NCBI GenBank assembly: GCA_027625915.1
Contig: JANTQA010000036.1
Span: 8,701,001-8,765,000, forward strand
Direction: 5' to 3'
Origin: Anaeramoeba flamelloides
Lineage: Eukaryota; Metamonada; Anaeramoebidae
Length of the DNA stretch: 64,000 nucleotides
In this document: piece after piece, positions 48,372-61,996 of the stretch
How the letters are laid out: each line of letters starts with the position of its first letter
How positions within the stretch are numbered: position 1 is the stretch's first letter
Notes under the pieces: generated by a model
What the model was told of the DNA's origin: nothing
Databases searched by the model: none
The model's input: only the letters and a program-made list of their open reading frames with translations
Made by a program: the position numbers and the translations under genes

Positions 48372-48926
48372 AACTCTTTTTCAGTCAAAGGGGCCCAGTT
48401 TTATTGAAGAAATGGAAGACATTCTATGAGTTTAATTCATTACTCTTATCAAACTAAAATTTTCAATTTTTAGATCAAAATCATTTTTTCTCATTTTGTA
48501 AAATTTTTTTTTTTTTTTTTTTTTGTTTTTTTTTTTTTTTTTTTTTTTTTTTTCTTTTCTTTTTTTAAAATTAATTTTGAAAAAAAAATGTTTGAAAAAC
48601 GAAATAAACATTAAGAAAAGTTAAGCTTTGTATGTTCTTTTAAAATTCATACATTTACAAGTAAAAAATCTTATTATCAAAGATTTTAATTTCCTAAAGA
48701 AATTGAGAATTTTGCACTAGACATTCCAATGAATGGCCCAAAAAATTTTTTAACATTTTTTTTTTTTTTGAAATTTAAGGTTTGTTCAGGGGTTTCTTTT
48801 ATGAATCTCAACTCTTATAAGAAGTTTATTATCTCTCGTATTTCTAAACAATCTAAATTTGGTTGATTCTTAAAAATAAAGTGACTTTTTCATTTTTGGT
48901 TGGGCCCCTTTGAGTGAAATGGAGTT
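48372..48926. mobile_element. TA-flanked 555-bp DNA transposon, family M2
   Basis: Both ends begin AACTC and continue TTTCANTCAAAGGGGCCCA as inverted copies of about 27 bp. TA flanks the element at 48370-48371 and 48927-48928. The interior has a long T tract and no open frame of note. A relic lies at 42140-42500. The GGGGCCC in the ends stands out strongly in this AT-rich sequence. A non-autonomous Tc1/mariner-type element is the likeliest class. Confidence 0.8.
48504..48553 (+). repeat. Long T tract
   Basis: Fifty bases, all T except one G. It lies inside transposon M2. Confidence 0.95.
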
Positions 48927-50460
48927 TATATACTTTGATCAAAACCTACATTGTTTGTATTTACCCACAAGAATTTTTCAAATATTTTGAATCAAACTGA
49001 AATAAAGATATTGATATTGAATTTTTAGGATTTAAAATACAAAATTCCCAAATAGTATCAGAAAATATCCATTTTAAAAAAATCAAATCACCCTTTTTTT
49101 CAAAAATAAATTAGTATTGTTTTGAACTTTAATGGCCAAAACAACCCCGTTTAAATAATACTAATATTTTATAATACGCTCAATAAAACAATTTTTTCTT
49201 TAGCTAAAAGTATTATTGTTAAAAAAAGAAAAAAATCTTTATATTAAGATCCTTCCTAATAAAAACTTATTATTATAAAATTACGATGAAATAATAATAA
49301 ACTTTGTAAAAAATTTTATATTCCACGATATAAAAAACATTTTTTCAATTTACTTTGATGAAATGAGGAGGATAAAAGTGATTTCACCAAAATATTTTCG
49401 ATTCTGGGTTTTGCGGTAGATCATAATTGTTTGACACTTTGTGTCAATCAAAATCTACAAGTCAGGGATATCGTGCCTTATATATTTTTATAATTTAACC
49501 CATTGTAGTTTAAGATTGATTCATTATAATAAATACAATAATTTTTTTAGATAATTTTGCATAATCATTAATTAAACACCTTATATTATTCATGCCAATT
49601 TCAAGTTTTAACAACAAATATAAATTACACAATGAAATTTTCTGAAAATTTTGTTGTGTGATTTCTTGATCCTTTTAGGAATTAATAAATATAAATTACA
49701 AAAACTTTTTTAGAATTGACTTTTTGCATCAAAAATTGAATACCTGTTTATGTAAAGTTTGACTGTTTTGACAATTTGAACTGAATGCCAACAATATCTT
49801 ATAAATACTTTTTTTTAATATGAAAAATTTACTAATTCGGAATATTTTAAATTAAATTATTTTCTTTGATCCAACTTTTCGCTAATCTTAAACATTTGAT
49901 AAAATTATAGATATTTATAAAGTCTAAGGGATAAACAAATCAAACTTTAAACAAAAAAAAATTAGTATAGTTCAAAACAATCAAAATTCAAAACTCTATA
50001 TTTATGATTCTAAAACCACAAATATTTCTTTTTTCATTAAGAACGGCTCTTATATAAATGATTATCTTATAAAATATAAGCTCCATCCAAAAATGTGGGG
50101 CAAACTAATATCCATCAATATAAGAATAAATTCTTTATTCATTTATTAAACTCAAAACTTTAGACAAAAAAAAACGAAGCCATTAATAATAATAAAACTC
50201 TTGATTAAAATTTGTGTTTATTGATCAAAGTTCGAAGAATAAAAAATAAAAATAAAAATAAAAAAATTGCCCCTAATTTTTGGAAAAATATCCAAAATTA
50301 ATAATGTCTATTTAAAAATCTTTAGTTCGATCTTTTTTTCAATTTTTTTTTTTGATAATGTGTAAAATCATACTTCAATATATTTCTGATTTGATCTTTA
50401 GATTTTTTTGTTTTTCATTTGATCATTAACTTTTTGTTTTTCCCATTAACTTTTTTTATG

Positions 50461-50491
<31 letters not shown>

Positions 50492-50555
50492 ATTTAAAAA
50501 AGCAAACTGAATAAAAAAAAAAAAAAAAAACCTTTTTTTTTTTTTTTTTTTTTTT
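50461..50555 (+). repeat. T tract - A tract - T tract
   Basis: A run of more than 20 T, a short spacer, a run of about 17 A, then more than 20 T. The A and T runs can pair to form a hairpin. Assembly errors are likely here. Confidence 0.9.
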
Positions 50556-52645
50556 ATCTCACCTCTTTAATTGAAGTATACAACTGTTCTGAGCAATTTT
50601 TCCACCAAAGTCCATCGAAGTCAACTCAATTGTTTAGAATCAAAAGAATTTTTGGTTGATTTCTTATCACATCTCTTCTGAACTTTGTTAAATTTTGGAC
50701 AATAATAATAACAAAGTAAAAATGAAAAAAATGAAGAATTCGAAAAAAATAATGAAATGAGAAATTTGACTCTATTATTTTTTCATAATTAAAAATTTTG
50801 CAAAATAATTTTAATTCAAAAAAAAATATTTAGAATCCATTAATAAAACTTCAAAATACAAGAAATTAAGTATGATATGTTAAAAAACATATTATTGTTG
50901 TACATTTTGTATAATTGAATTAATATTAAGAAATAATTATTGAAATAAAAAATGCCCTATGTATTGGAAATAGCTTATACTCTTTCTCTTTGAAGTGGGG
51001 TGTGATGAATCATTTATCATAGATTTCTTATCTTTGAAACAACTGTTTATGAATTGATGGTAAATATGAAAACCAATAATGTTGATATTGTATATTAATC
51101 GATAAAAGATTAAATTTATATAGATGGAAGCGATGTTAATGTTAAATATATAAACCTTAGCAACCCTGATTTTCCTAAATTTTATCAACTTTTTTAAAAA
51201 AGATTTAAAATGATATTGGTATACTAATATATTTAATATCTTATTTGTTTTTAATCCAGATTTGACTAATAATAAAAAATAAAAAAAGTTCAAAGATAAA
51301 GTAGTTATGTAATTGATTTTTTTTTTTGAAATTGGAAACAAAATAATAATTATTAATTTATACATTTTTTTTATAGATTTTTATTTTTATTTTAATTTTT
51401 TAAATCAGAAATTTTATTATAGTACTAGTAATTCAAAACTCAAAAAATTGATTTATTATTAATTCAAATCAAAAAAAATTGTTAATTATTTGATAAAATA
51501 AATAAATAAAAATATACATTATTGAAAAAATTTCAAGAAATATCCCTTCAAGAGAAAAATCAATTTAATTTATTTAGACCAAAATTAAAATTTTAAATAG
51601 AATAATTTTTGAAAAGTTTTATTTAAGTAATTGAAATTACTTGAAATAACAAAAAAAAAAAAAAATTGTAAAATAATTTAATCTATCAAATTGGAATAAA
51701 ACAAATATAAATTAATTTTTAATAGATAAAATAAATAACCTCAAATTTAATAAAAAAAATAAAAAAATAACTCTAAAAAATTATTTCAAGATAATAAAAT
51801 AATCTTTCCTACCAATTTTTTTTTTTAAATTTTGTAATTAGTAAAAATTTGAATAATATATTTGTGAAATTTGAAATTTTCCTTAATGAATTTATCCAGA
51901 TCTTGGAAAATAAGTTCTGATATATGACCTCTAATTCAATAATATTTTTTATTTTAAATCTAGATTTTAAAGAGTTAAAAATTCAAAAATAGTAAAAATT
52001 AAAAAAAAAAATCAATTATTAATCTGACTCGAACTATTGACCAAATCATTTAGATTTGAAAAAAATTATTTATTGAAAAAATTTCCAAACTTTACAATGA
52101 AAAAAAATATTATTTTTTTTTAAATTTAATTTATATTTTTTTTTATTTTCAAATTATTTAGAATCTAATGTATATAATGATATTGAATGTTAATCAATAG
52201 ATGAAACAAATTTTCTATCTGATGTCAAAATAACTTTTTGAATGAATAAATTATTTAATGAAGTATTTTAGGCAATTTTGTGGTACAAAGGTCCCCAAAA
52301 AAATTTTCTCCTAAAGTATGATGTGTTTTAATCATTAAAACTAAGATTTTTTTGATCCCTAGATTAAACTTTTCAAAAAAAAAAAAATTATTTTGACAAA
52401 ATTTTGAAAAATAATAAAATCACAATAACCAAAAAAAAATTACCAAGGTTGAAATTTTTTTTTCATGTTATTTTTTTATTGTGATTAATTATTTAATTTT
52501 TAATTATATCTTTATCTTTCTAAGATAATTTTTTATAAATTCTATATCTTATAATCCTTTGATAACATTTAAAATTAAAATTTTTGTTGGAAATGTTTTT
52601 AGTATATTTGGTTTGCTAAAGGATATATATATATATATATATATA

Positions 52646-53169
52646 AACTAGATTCGAAAAATTAGGGTATCGTTTAAACAGTGGAAAGAACATCATTACT
52701 GCACTTTAAATTCAATTTGGAAAGAATTTTGATTTTACAAACTATTTCATTTTTTGTCTTTTTTGTTTTGTTTTCATTTCGTTTTTTGCAGTTATGTAAT
52801 CTGTTTCTTAGATCTGGAAATTTTTTTTGATGGTTTACAGAATGCCAGTAGTGAGTTTGTTAAATTGGAAAAAAACATACAATTGGTAGATGGTATCTTA
52901 GCATTTGATCGATCAGCAATTTTTGGTGAAATTTCATCAAATTAACCAATACATTTTTTGTTCAGCTCGTTTCATTATTTTGGACTCACATATTTTGATT
53001 TTTGATTTTTATATTTTTTTCTTTTATTTGGATTAAAATGATTACTTATTAAAACATTAATACTGGGTAAGTTAAATGTTGTTTTATATTAAGTTTGGAA
53101 AAAAACAATAAATTTGGTTTTTTTTCCGATTTTGGATTTTGGGTGTGTCCAAATTTTTGGAATGGGGTT
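52646..53169 (+). mobile_element. TA-flanked 524-bp DNA transposon, family M1
   Basis: The left end AACTAGATTCGAAAAATTAG is eroded; the right end, in reverse complement, reads AACCCCATTCCAAAAATTTG followed by GACACACCC. TA flanks it (52644-52645 and 53170-53171), and both flanks are AT dinucleotide runs. It is the inverted near-copy of 60843-61373. A short protein-like remnant shared by the copies (IQLVDGILAFDRS against IQLVNGILSIDLS) hints at former coding capacity, but no transposase is recognisable. Confidence 0.8.
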
Positions 53170-53705
53170 TATATATATATATATATCTTGAATTTGACCA
53201 AAAAATGAGATTTTCAAATAAATATTTATTTATTATTGTTTTTTGTAAATTTTTAAACCTTTTTGTTAATTTTTAGTACTAGTGTAAAGGATAGAAAAAA
53301 AATTTAAAATTACGAATCACAATCAATCAAATTTTTGTGTTTGATAATTCCTTCATTTGAAACACAATATTCTTATTTTTTTAATAATAATTTTCATTAT
53401 CAAAAATTTTACAGTAAAGCTTAAATTAATTAAAATTCAAATTAAACAAAAAAAGAAAAAAAAAATGAACAGTGGTTTTTTGTAAACTACTTTACAAAAT
53501 CCCCGCATTATACCCAATAATAATTATATTTCCTAAATGATAGATTAAAATTAAAAATTATAAATAAAAAGTATTTATTTTAACTTTGATAGCAAATATC
53601 TTGTAAAGAAATAAATATAAAGTAGGATCTCAAATTTAAAAAAAAAAAAAAAATAGTCTCCAAAAGTGATAAAAAAAAAAAAAAAAGAAAAAGAAAAAAA
53701 TTTCA

Positions 53706-56700
53706 TTAATCTAATTGATAGTTCTTTAACAAGTCAAAAAAGGATTTCCAACTATTGATAAATTCCTTTTGTGTGGAGAAATTTAACAAAGAATCCGAAT
53801 CTGTATTGAAAGGAGGATAAGTAGTTAATTTAAATCTTTTATAATATTTTTTCATTTTTTCAAAGGTGGGTAATTCTTGAGAAAAGGATAGCATTCTTCT
53901 TTGTTCACTGGACAGTTTCGGAGCATTTAAAACTAGGAAAGAATAAATGCGCTCTGAAATATTGGAAAGGTTGGAATCTGTAACGTAGCAAAAGTAATTT
54001 GTGATTAATAAGAGATGTAAAAAATGTGATTGCTCCCAAGCGAAGCAAAGTGTTTTCAAGAAGGGGAGCAGCATTTCCATTAAAACAAGCCTGATTTTCA
54101 AATCTGATCTTTCATATTCCCTTAACAGCACTGTAAAAATTGTTAAAGTGTTTAAGAAGAGTCTTTTACTGGAGAATGTTGCTTGATAAGCGATAAAGAA
54201 TTTTGATAATTTTGATTTTCTTAATTCAATTTCATATTTTTCAGCATTTTTCAAATTAATTTTTTTCTTTTTTTTCGATTTCTTTTTCCCAACATTGTCA
54301 CTCGATTTTTTGACTGACTCAATTTCATCATTTTTTAAAATATCGATTAACTGTTGTATTGTGTCTTTAAATTTGGATTTACAATTATTTTTAAAGCTTT
54401 CAAATCTCTTGATAATATGCTCTTGCTCATCCTTGTTTGAAAAGTATTTTAAGGCAAACAAAAAGATTATATGGGAGGATAATTGGCATTTAAAGTCGTC
54501 GATTTCGTCTTGATAGATGTACCAGAACAATTCAAAAAGATTTAGAGTTTTATCAAACAGTTCCTTTTTGGTTAGCCCCTTCCAGATAATTGATATGATT
54601 ATCTTTTCAAATCTGTTTGTCAAATTGTTTTTTTTATTGGTGGTATTTACTTCGTTCTCTTGATCAGAAAATGCGATCTCATTTTCGTTATCTATTTGAT
54701 TCAATTCATCATCAAGCTTTTTATTTTTCAAGGCCTTTTCTTTCTTTTTCTGGGGGATTAAATTAATGAACAAATTAAACATAGACTTTCGAAATGTGCT
54801 ATACAAATCCTTTTTCTTTTGAAAGATTAGCAATAGCAAATCTAATCCCTTTTCATAGATAACAATTGAATTTGATGATAACAGCACAATAGCAAAGTTA
54901 ATACATATCGACCAAGAATCAATGTCGGCGATCGATTCTGGGTGGTTGAATAAAATCTTGTAGAAATGGTCAATTGAATAATTCAGCAGCTCGACATTTT
55001 CATAAAGCAAATTAGCAAAGGTGAAAAACAATTTGTGGATCAAGCCAAAATCATATTTTTGATTCAACGTGAAAAATACTTGATAAGACTTCTTTGCCAA
55101 ATTCAAAAACCCTGTTTTGATACTCCAGTTTAATGCCAAATTTGACCAGTTTTGAATAATGTTTTGATCAAAGTTGCCAAAGATATCTGATATTTTTTGG
55201 ATTAGTATTTCTTCATTTTGCTTAATTAAGGATTTAATTTTTTGATCTTGTTGAATGATTGTTGGCTTTAAAATTAAATTTGAATTCATAATGGCTAGTT
55301 CAGAGCAATTGTCCAAATAACTAATATTTAATATATTTTCTGCCATGAGCGAGTTCTCAATATTTGAAGAGTGTCGAATTGCGATCGAATGGATTAAATA
55401 TGGGAAAATATTTTTTTTTACATCCAATAATTTGGATCCTTCTTCAATATTCAAATAGCAGTGATGGATCAGGATGGGCAAATATGGTATTGTTTCTTCC
55501 CCATTTTCATAAATGATTTCGCCCAGTAAAAAGTATACAGAATTTTGGTACTCGTTTAATATTTTTGTCTTCTCATGGATCCATTTATCCAGTTGGTTAA
55601 AATCTTTGGGTGACTCTTGATAATTTGTCAAATTTTTAATTAAAAATGATAAGGTAAATTTTGGATTGTTTCGAGATAGCGTCGTGAATATTAATTTTGA
55701 TAATTCTAAGGAATTTAATATTTCTTTTTTTGTATATCTTATTCCTTTACCTTGCTTTTTGTAGGAAGAAGAAGATTTGTTTACTTTATCAGTGATTTTT
55801 TTTTTCTTTTCACCTTCCTTCTTTTTTTCATTTCCATCTTCTCCATTATCGTCATCATCATCATCATCGTCGTCGTCGTCGTCGTTGTTGTTGTTGTCGT
55901 CATCATCATCATCATTGTTGTTGTTGTTGTCGTCGTCGTCGTCTTCTTCGTCGTCTTCTTTTTTATTCACATTCTTAATTTCATTATTATTTAAATTATT
56001 ATTACTATCTGTATTTTTAATGTTATTTGATACTTTTTCAAATTTATTTAATTCAATTAAATTATGAGTAATTGTTTTTAATAAAAATTTAAAAATAACT
56101 TTTAAAATTTTTTCTTGCTTTTCATCAACAGTTTCTTTATTATTATTATTATTATTATTATTACTACTTAAAATGGAATTCCAAAAATCTGCGATAGTAT
56201 TTTTCACTAAATCGTTGTTGAGACATTTTTTAGAAACATCAAACATAATGGATAAAATCATTGGAATTTGTTTATCATTTTTATTTGATAAGATTATATT
56301 TTGGAAATCAATTAGAAAATATTTGAGTAATTTTAAAAAATTGGATTTTGTTTCTTCGCTTGATAAAATAATATATTTTGATGTGATTTTTAATAAGGGT
56401 ATTAAATACTTATGAAACTTTGACCCAATTGCCTTTGCATAAAATGATGCTGTTTCAAAATAAAGATGATAATTTGAACTTGTTATCGTTGATAAGCATT
56501 TTTTATGATCATTACCCGGATGAAGCGCATTTTTTTCCATTCGCGATAGTATGGTTAATAATTCATGGGCTAGAATTCTTGTTTCAGGTATTGGCGAGAC
56601 CATATGAATTAGAATAATGTAGATCAATTTTGGTAATTTGACACTATACTCTTCGATCCATTTAATAGGATTTTGTGAGATATTTCGAACTAATGAATTT

Positions 56701-59700
56701 AAATACACTAACGTGTAATTACGATCCGTAATCAAGATTTCATTTTTCCATAAATCGTTTTTATCAAATATTGAAATGTTTTTATCAAATTCATTTTCAT
56801 TATTATCGATATGTTTTCCCTTTCCTTCTTCTTTTGTCATTTCCTTTCCACTTTCTTTTTTTTTATCAGTGTGCTTGCTTTTTTTTTTTTTCATTTTCAA
56901 TTTTAATAATTTTTTTTTTTTTTTTTTAATTTTTTTTAAATTTGGCAATATTTGTTTAAAATTGAAAGAAATATAATCTGGCAAACTAGATAAATGAATA
57001 AATGTTTCAATATTTTTAATATTTTTTTTTAAAAATATAATTAAATTTTTGGTTAAATATATTTGTAAAAATTCATATCTTGTTAAAATTCTATTAAAAA
57101 ACCCTAAAACCTTTTGTTCATATTCTAAATTATTTAAGGGTTTCATAATCAATACAAAGCTAATAATTTGACAACTTTTAATCAAGATTTGCTTTTCTTG
57201 GTTATCATCGTCATCATCATCATCATTGTTGTTGTTGTTGTTGCTATTGCTATTATTTTTCTTGTTATTATTGTTCTTCTTGTTGCTTTTGTTGTTGCTC
57301 TTGTTACTTTTCCCACCATTGCGGTATTTATTTAAAATGTTTAATCTCAATTCAGTTAATTGGCTAAATAAATTGTCATCATTATAAATTTGGATTTTTT
57401 TTTTTTGATCTTGGTTTTGATCCTTTTTTTTGGATTTCTTTTTTTTTTTTGCTTTTTTTTCTTCTGCAATAAAAAAATCAATTAATGTCATAAAAGTATT
57501 TATTAAAAGCTTTCGGCATTCGGGATTAGTCAAAGTAAATCTTTCCTTTTTCTGGGTTTTTTCTTTTTCTTCATAGTTATCTGACTTCTCTATTGATTGA
57601 TAGGTCAAATCTTCATTTTCCTTCGAATTTAATGGTATTAAATATTGATGCAATATTTTCACAATTGTCATTTTTGTTTCAAAGGACTGCTGTGTAATCA
57701 AATTAAACGAAGGGTTTGTCCAAACTGATAAATAATCAGACAAAATTAAATGAATCCTACCGCTGGATCTAAAAAACTTTGGAGGGAAATATTTCATCGA
57801 TTCGCTCAAGAGAGTTAAGATAAATAATTGCGAATAATATTGTGGAATTGCTGGGATTTGCGATCGATCATGTTGGTATTTTTCAAATTCTGCATCTAAT
57901 TCATTTTTTTTTAAAACCTGGAAAAAGCAACATAGGGACTCTGGTTGCATGGCAGAAAGGCAAACCGCCACTCGTGCGTGCCCATTTTTGTTATCATTTA
58001 AAAAGTGGTACAATAACAATAAAAATCTTTCCAATTGGATCAAGCTGATTTGAGTATCATTAATGGCAAACAATGTTTTTAATTTGGTCTGTGTTTTGTT
58101 TGTATTAAAATAAATTGTTGATAATAATTGCATTTTTTTATTAAATTGCATCTTTTTTTTTTTTTTTTTATTTTTATTTTGACCTGATTCCTCATCATTG
58201 TCTAAATTGTTTTCTAAAAGTAAATCGTTTTTATATTCTAGGGTTTCCCAATTAATAAATTTTTTTGCCTCCATTAAGAAGTTACCACATAAATAAATAA
58301 TGAAATGAAAATAAATGGAATTTGGTTCATTTATAAAATTCTTCACAGTGGTTTGAACTAATTCTTCATCAATAACATTTTGGCATAGAATATTCCAAGC
58401 CCAAATAAAAATTTTGGAATATTTTTTATATATTGTCCTACTCCATTTGGAGAATTCAATCAGCCATTGGTGATCAAAATAATTATTATTCAATTCATCA
58501 ATTTTTTTAATTAATAGTTGAATCAAGGAATCAGTTTTATAATTTGTCTTATTGCTTTCTTCATTTTGTTCTATTTCCTCCTCCTCTTCTTCTTCATTAT
58601 CTTCTTCTTCTTCTTCTTCCTCTTCCTCTTCTTCCTCCTCCTCCTCTTTCTCTTTCTCTTCCTCTTCCTCTTCTTCTTCTTCTTCTTCTTTTTCTTCATC
58701 TTTATCTTCCTTTTCTTTTTCTTTTTCTTCTTCTTCCCCTTCAGAATTCTCTTCATCTTTATCTTCCTTTTCAATATTTTCACTCTCAGATCTGCTAATT
58801 TTTGGTTTTGGTAGCGGCTTAATTTTCTTTTTTTTTTTCTTTTTGTTCTTTTGTTTTTTTGTTTTTTTGGCATTTTTATTTTTAATGATCAATTTCTTTT
58901 TAAAATCTATAAATTCTTTGCAATCAAACAAACGTAATAATCTTAATATTTCATGTTTAACCCATAATTCGGGATTGCACATCCAAATTAAACAAATCCC
59001 GATAAATTTGGTTTGAATATTATTCCATTCTTTTAAATTAAACCCAGGCTTTTTCAATTTTTTTAAATTTTTTTTTAAAAAGGAACGAAAGGATTCGACC
59101 ATAAAGCCTAATAACTGAAAGGTTTTTAATAAGGACGTATAGCTATCCCCAAAGGTATCGTTTGCAGAATAAAAAAACCAAACGTTTTCCATTATTTCAA
59201 AAATATATAAAATTACTTCCAAAAAGTTCCTGCCTTTATTGCCCCTTTTGATGGTCAACTCCAAATAATTTTGTAACGCGATTAATGCTCTGTTTTGGAT
59301 CCCTGTGTCTTCTAAAAAATTAAAGTTATATTTGTTTTTCTTGAGATCATTTTCATTCTCATTTTCCTTGTTGCTCAATCTATTGCCACTTTCGCTATTA
59401 GTATTTAAATCATCTAATTTTTCATCGTCAATGACGGTGTCTGGTCTTAACCCCAAGCCATAGAGTACAATAATGTGTACATATTTTGAACGGGATTTGG
59501 GATCGCTGGGCAAAATAGTTGGAAAACATAACAAAGTTTCAAAAATTAAAACATTGTGATTTGTTTTTGCTAATTGATTAGGGAAAATATTTTTGCACAA
59601 TATATTTTCCAAGATGGGGAATAATGATAATGTATATTTTTGGACACTTTCACGGTCAAATTCACATAGATTGCCGAAAGATTTGATCAAGGCTATTTGA

Positions 59701-60561
59701 TAATCTAATCTAAATTTAGGGTTGTTTAAGGAATCTTGAATAATTTCAATCGCAAAGGAAATATTGGCCTTGCCAATTTCAGTGAAGATTTCCGATAGCA
59801 ATTCAATTTCTTCCAAATTTAAGTTTTGGATTTTTTTTAATTGATCATTAAAAACAAAATTAGAAAATTCTCTCATTAAATTAATAAAATGTGGCATCTC
59901 CAATCTTAAATATTCCGGATTCAAATTACTTAATAATTCTTTGCTAAACTTTAAAAATGTGTCTCGGGTTTCCTTATTTTTCAATCCAATTTGAATGAGA
60001 TTCAATATCTCAATGCCATGCTTTTTATTTTTTGATGTTGTGTTTGTGCACCAACTAAAATTATAACTAGAAATGCTTAGCATTTTAACTAAACACTCGT
60101 AACAAAATAATTGATATTTATTTTTTTTGGACCATAATAATACAATGTCATAACATTTTTCAAAGCTATCAAATAAAGTTCCTGCAATATGGAAACTTTT
60201 TTCTTGTAATTTTTTTAATGATTCTTTTTTTTTTTTTTTTTCTATTTTTGAGCACTTGACTTGAATTTGGTAATAATTTCCCAAACATGATTGGTAATGT
60301 TTTACATATTTCCATTTTTCGTACACCTCGATCAATTTTTTTAATAATGTTAGAATACAAGTCAACAAATTTTATCGAGATTTCTGCTCGTTTTGGTTTC
60401 CTTAAACTGAAATCCAAGATCTTTACAGCCCTTTCATATGTTACAATCGACCTTTGCATATTTTTTTTTAACTTTCTAGATAAGTGTTGCGAAAATAAAT
60501 TTATTATATATTCAAAATGATTGTCAACTGTTGATAAAATTCGAATACATTCTCCTGCCAT
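53706..60561 (-). CDS. FRY: Furry/Tao3/MOR2-family HEAT-repeat scaffold (about 2280 aa, one apparent frameshift)
   Basis: The main frame runs 60368-53706 (2220 codons). The N-terminus continues in another frame from ATG 60561 (MAGECIRILSTVDNHFEYII). The frames meet at a run of seven A (60336-60342, coding strand), where one fewer A would give VDLYSNIIKKLIEVYEKW. Length is close to yeast Tao3 and shorter than animal FRY. Family-like segments include ARVAVCLSAMQPESLCCFFQ, the VYFLLGEIIYENGEETIPYL block and IFPYLIHSIAIRH. Furry proteins scaffold and activate NDR/LATS-type kinases with MOB, in cell polarity and division. Helical repeats cover most of the chain. Low-complexity insertions are an E-rich tract (about residues 600-665) and D/N tracts (about 1120-1150 and 1535-1575). 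The frameshift may be an assembly error at the homopolymer, or real. Confidence 0.8.
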
Positions 60562-60842
60562 AAATCTAATTGCTATTTATCATTGAATATATTTTTATTT
60601 TTATTTTTTTATTTATTTATTTGTTTGTAAATGCAAATAATAATAATTGTCAGCAATTATGAAAAATATTTCTTTTATTTTATATAAATTAACGTTTATT
60701 ATTGTTCGTTGATTAATTTTTATTTTTTGTTTTTAATTTTTCTTTTTTGTTTTGTAGTTTTATTTTTGTTTTTTAAATTTAATTAGGGTCATTTTCTTTA
60801 TAGTTATTATATTTGCAAAGTTAAACAAGATTTACTATAATA

Positions 60843-61373
60843 AACCCGATTCCAAAAATTTGGACACACCCAAAATCAAAAATAGACAAAAAAAAACCCA
60901 ATTAATTATATTTTTCCAAACCTAATATAAAACCAGATTTAAGTAACCCAGTATTAATGTTTTTATAAGTAATCATTTCCATCCAAATAAAAGAAAAAAA
61001 TATAAAATGAAAAAAATCAAAATCTGTGTGTCCAAAATAATGAAACGAGCTGAACAAAAAATGTATTGGTAAATTTATTGAAATTTCATCAACAATTGTT
61101 GATAGATCAATTGATAAGATACCATTGACCAATTGTATGTCATTTTTCAATTAAACAAACTCAACACTAACCTTCTGTCAACCATCAAAAAAAAAAATTC
61201 CAGATCTAACCAAACAGATTACGTAACTGCAAAAAACGAAATGAAAACAAAAGAAAAAAGACAAAAAATGAAATAGTTTGTAGAATCACAATTCTTTCAC
61301 AAATTGAATATAACGTGTAGTATTGTTATTCTTTCAACAGTTTAAACTGTGTCCAAATTTTTGGAATTTAGTT
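60843..61373 (-). mobile_element. TA-flanked 531-bp DNA transposon, family M1
   Basis: The left end AACCCG and the right end (reverse complement AACTAA) are both followed by ATTCCAAAAATTTGGACACA, a near-perfect inverted pair. TA duplications lie at 60841-60842 and 61374-61375. It aligns along its whole length, inverted, with 52646-53169. Non-autonomous as it stands. Confidence 0.85.
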
Positions 61374-61463
61374 TAATTTTCAAAAAGTCTTTTTTTTTTT
61401 GTTAAAATTCAAAATTTAATAGGAATTTTCCATAAATTGTATTACGGAATAAATATATATATA

Positions 61464-61996
61464 AACTAAAATTCAAAATTTTCCACACAGCTAAAACGTT
61501 CCAAACAATCACAATAATACAATTTCATTGAAATTGGTGATAATTTTGATTTTTGTAAAATATGAAAATCATTTTTTCATCTTTTAGTTTTTCTTTTCAT
61601 TTCATTGTTTGAATTACGTAATTTGTTTCTTTCGATCAAAATTTTTTTGAATGTTTGATATTATGGTTAAAGTTAAGTTGTTCAAAATAGAAGAACTCAA
61701 ATAAAATTAGTTGGTAGTATCTAACCATTTGATCGATCAATAATCCTAATAGAATTTAAACAAATTTACTAATGTATTTTTTTGTTTTGCCCAGCTCCAA
61801 AATTTTTAACACACCCATGATTTATTTGTATTGATAATTATTTATTTATTGTTTTGTGAGTATTGTAATTTATAAAGAAATGTTAACATTTCAATTAGTG
61901 AATGGTTCTAATTTGGTAAATCTTCTTGAATAGATTAAATAAGTTTTTTTCTTCACAAATTGAATTTTGGTGTGTTAAAAATTTTGAATTGGGGTT
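61464..61996 (+). mobile_element. TA-flanked 533-bp DNA transposon, family M1
   Basis: The left end AACTAAAATTCAAAATTTTC and the right end (reverse complement AACCCCAATTCAAAATTTTT) precede CACAC. TA flanks are at 61462-61463 and 61997-61998. It is the inverse of 34299-34828 over its full length. An internal TTTTTAACACACCC copy near 61803 pairs with the right end. It lies only 88 bp from the previous M1 copy. Confidence 0.85.

Larger units (their letters stand above)
44394..53705. other. 9.3-kb intergenic stretch with several elements
   Basis: Recognised parts: a short F-family coding relic (45138-45311), repeat F copy 2 (45670-46900), transposon M2 (48372-48926), homopolymer tracts (48504-48553, 50461-50555) and transposon M1 (52646-53169). 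The remainder is A/T-run DNA with short chance frames, the longest a 142-codon ATG frame at 50937-51365 (-). Confidence 0.6.

Noticed and set aside
50937-51365. 142-codon ATG frame on the minus strand
   Set aside because: Composition is I/F/L/N-rich throughout, no domain or splice context, and no similarity to the other repeats; a chance frame is more likely, although it is the longest in that gap.
58518-59016. Several long S/F/L-rich plus-strand frames
   Set aside because: They are the antisense of the glutamate-rich codons of Furry.
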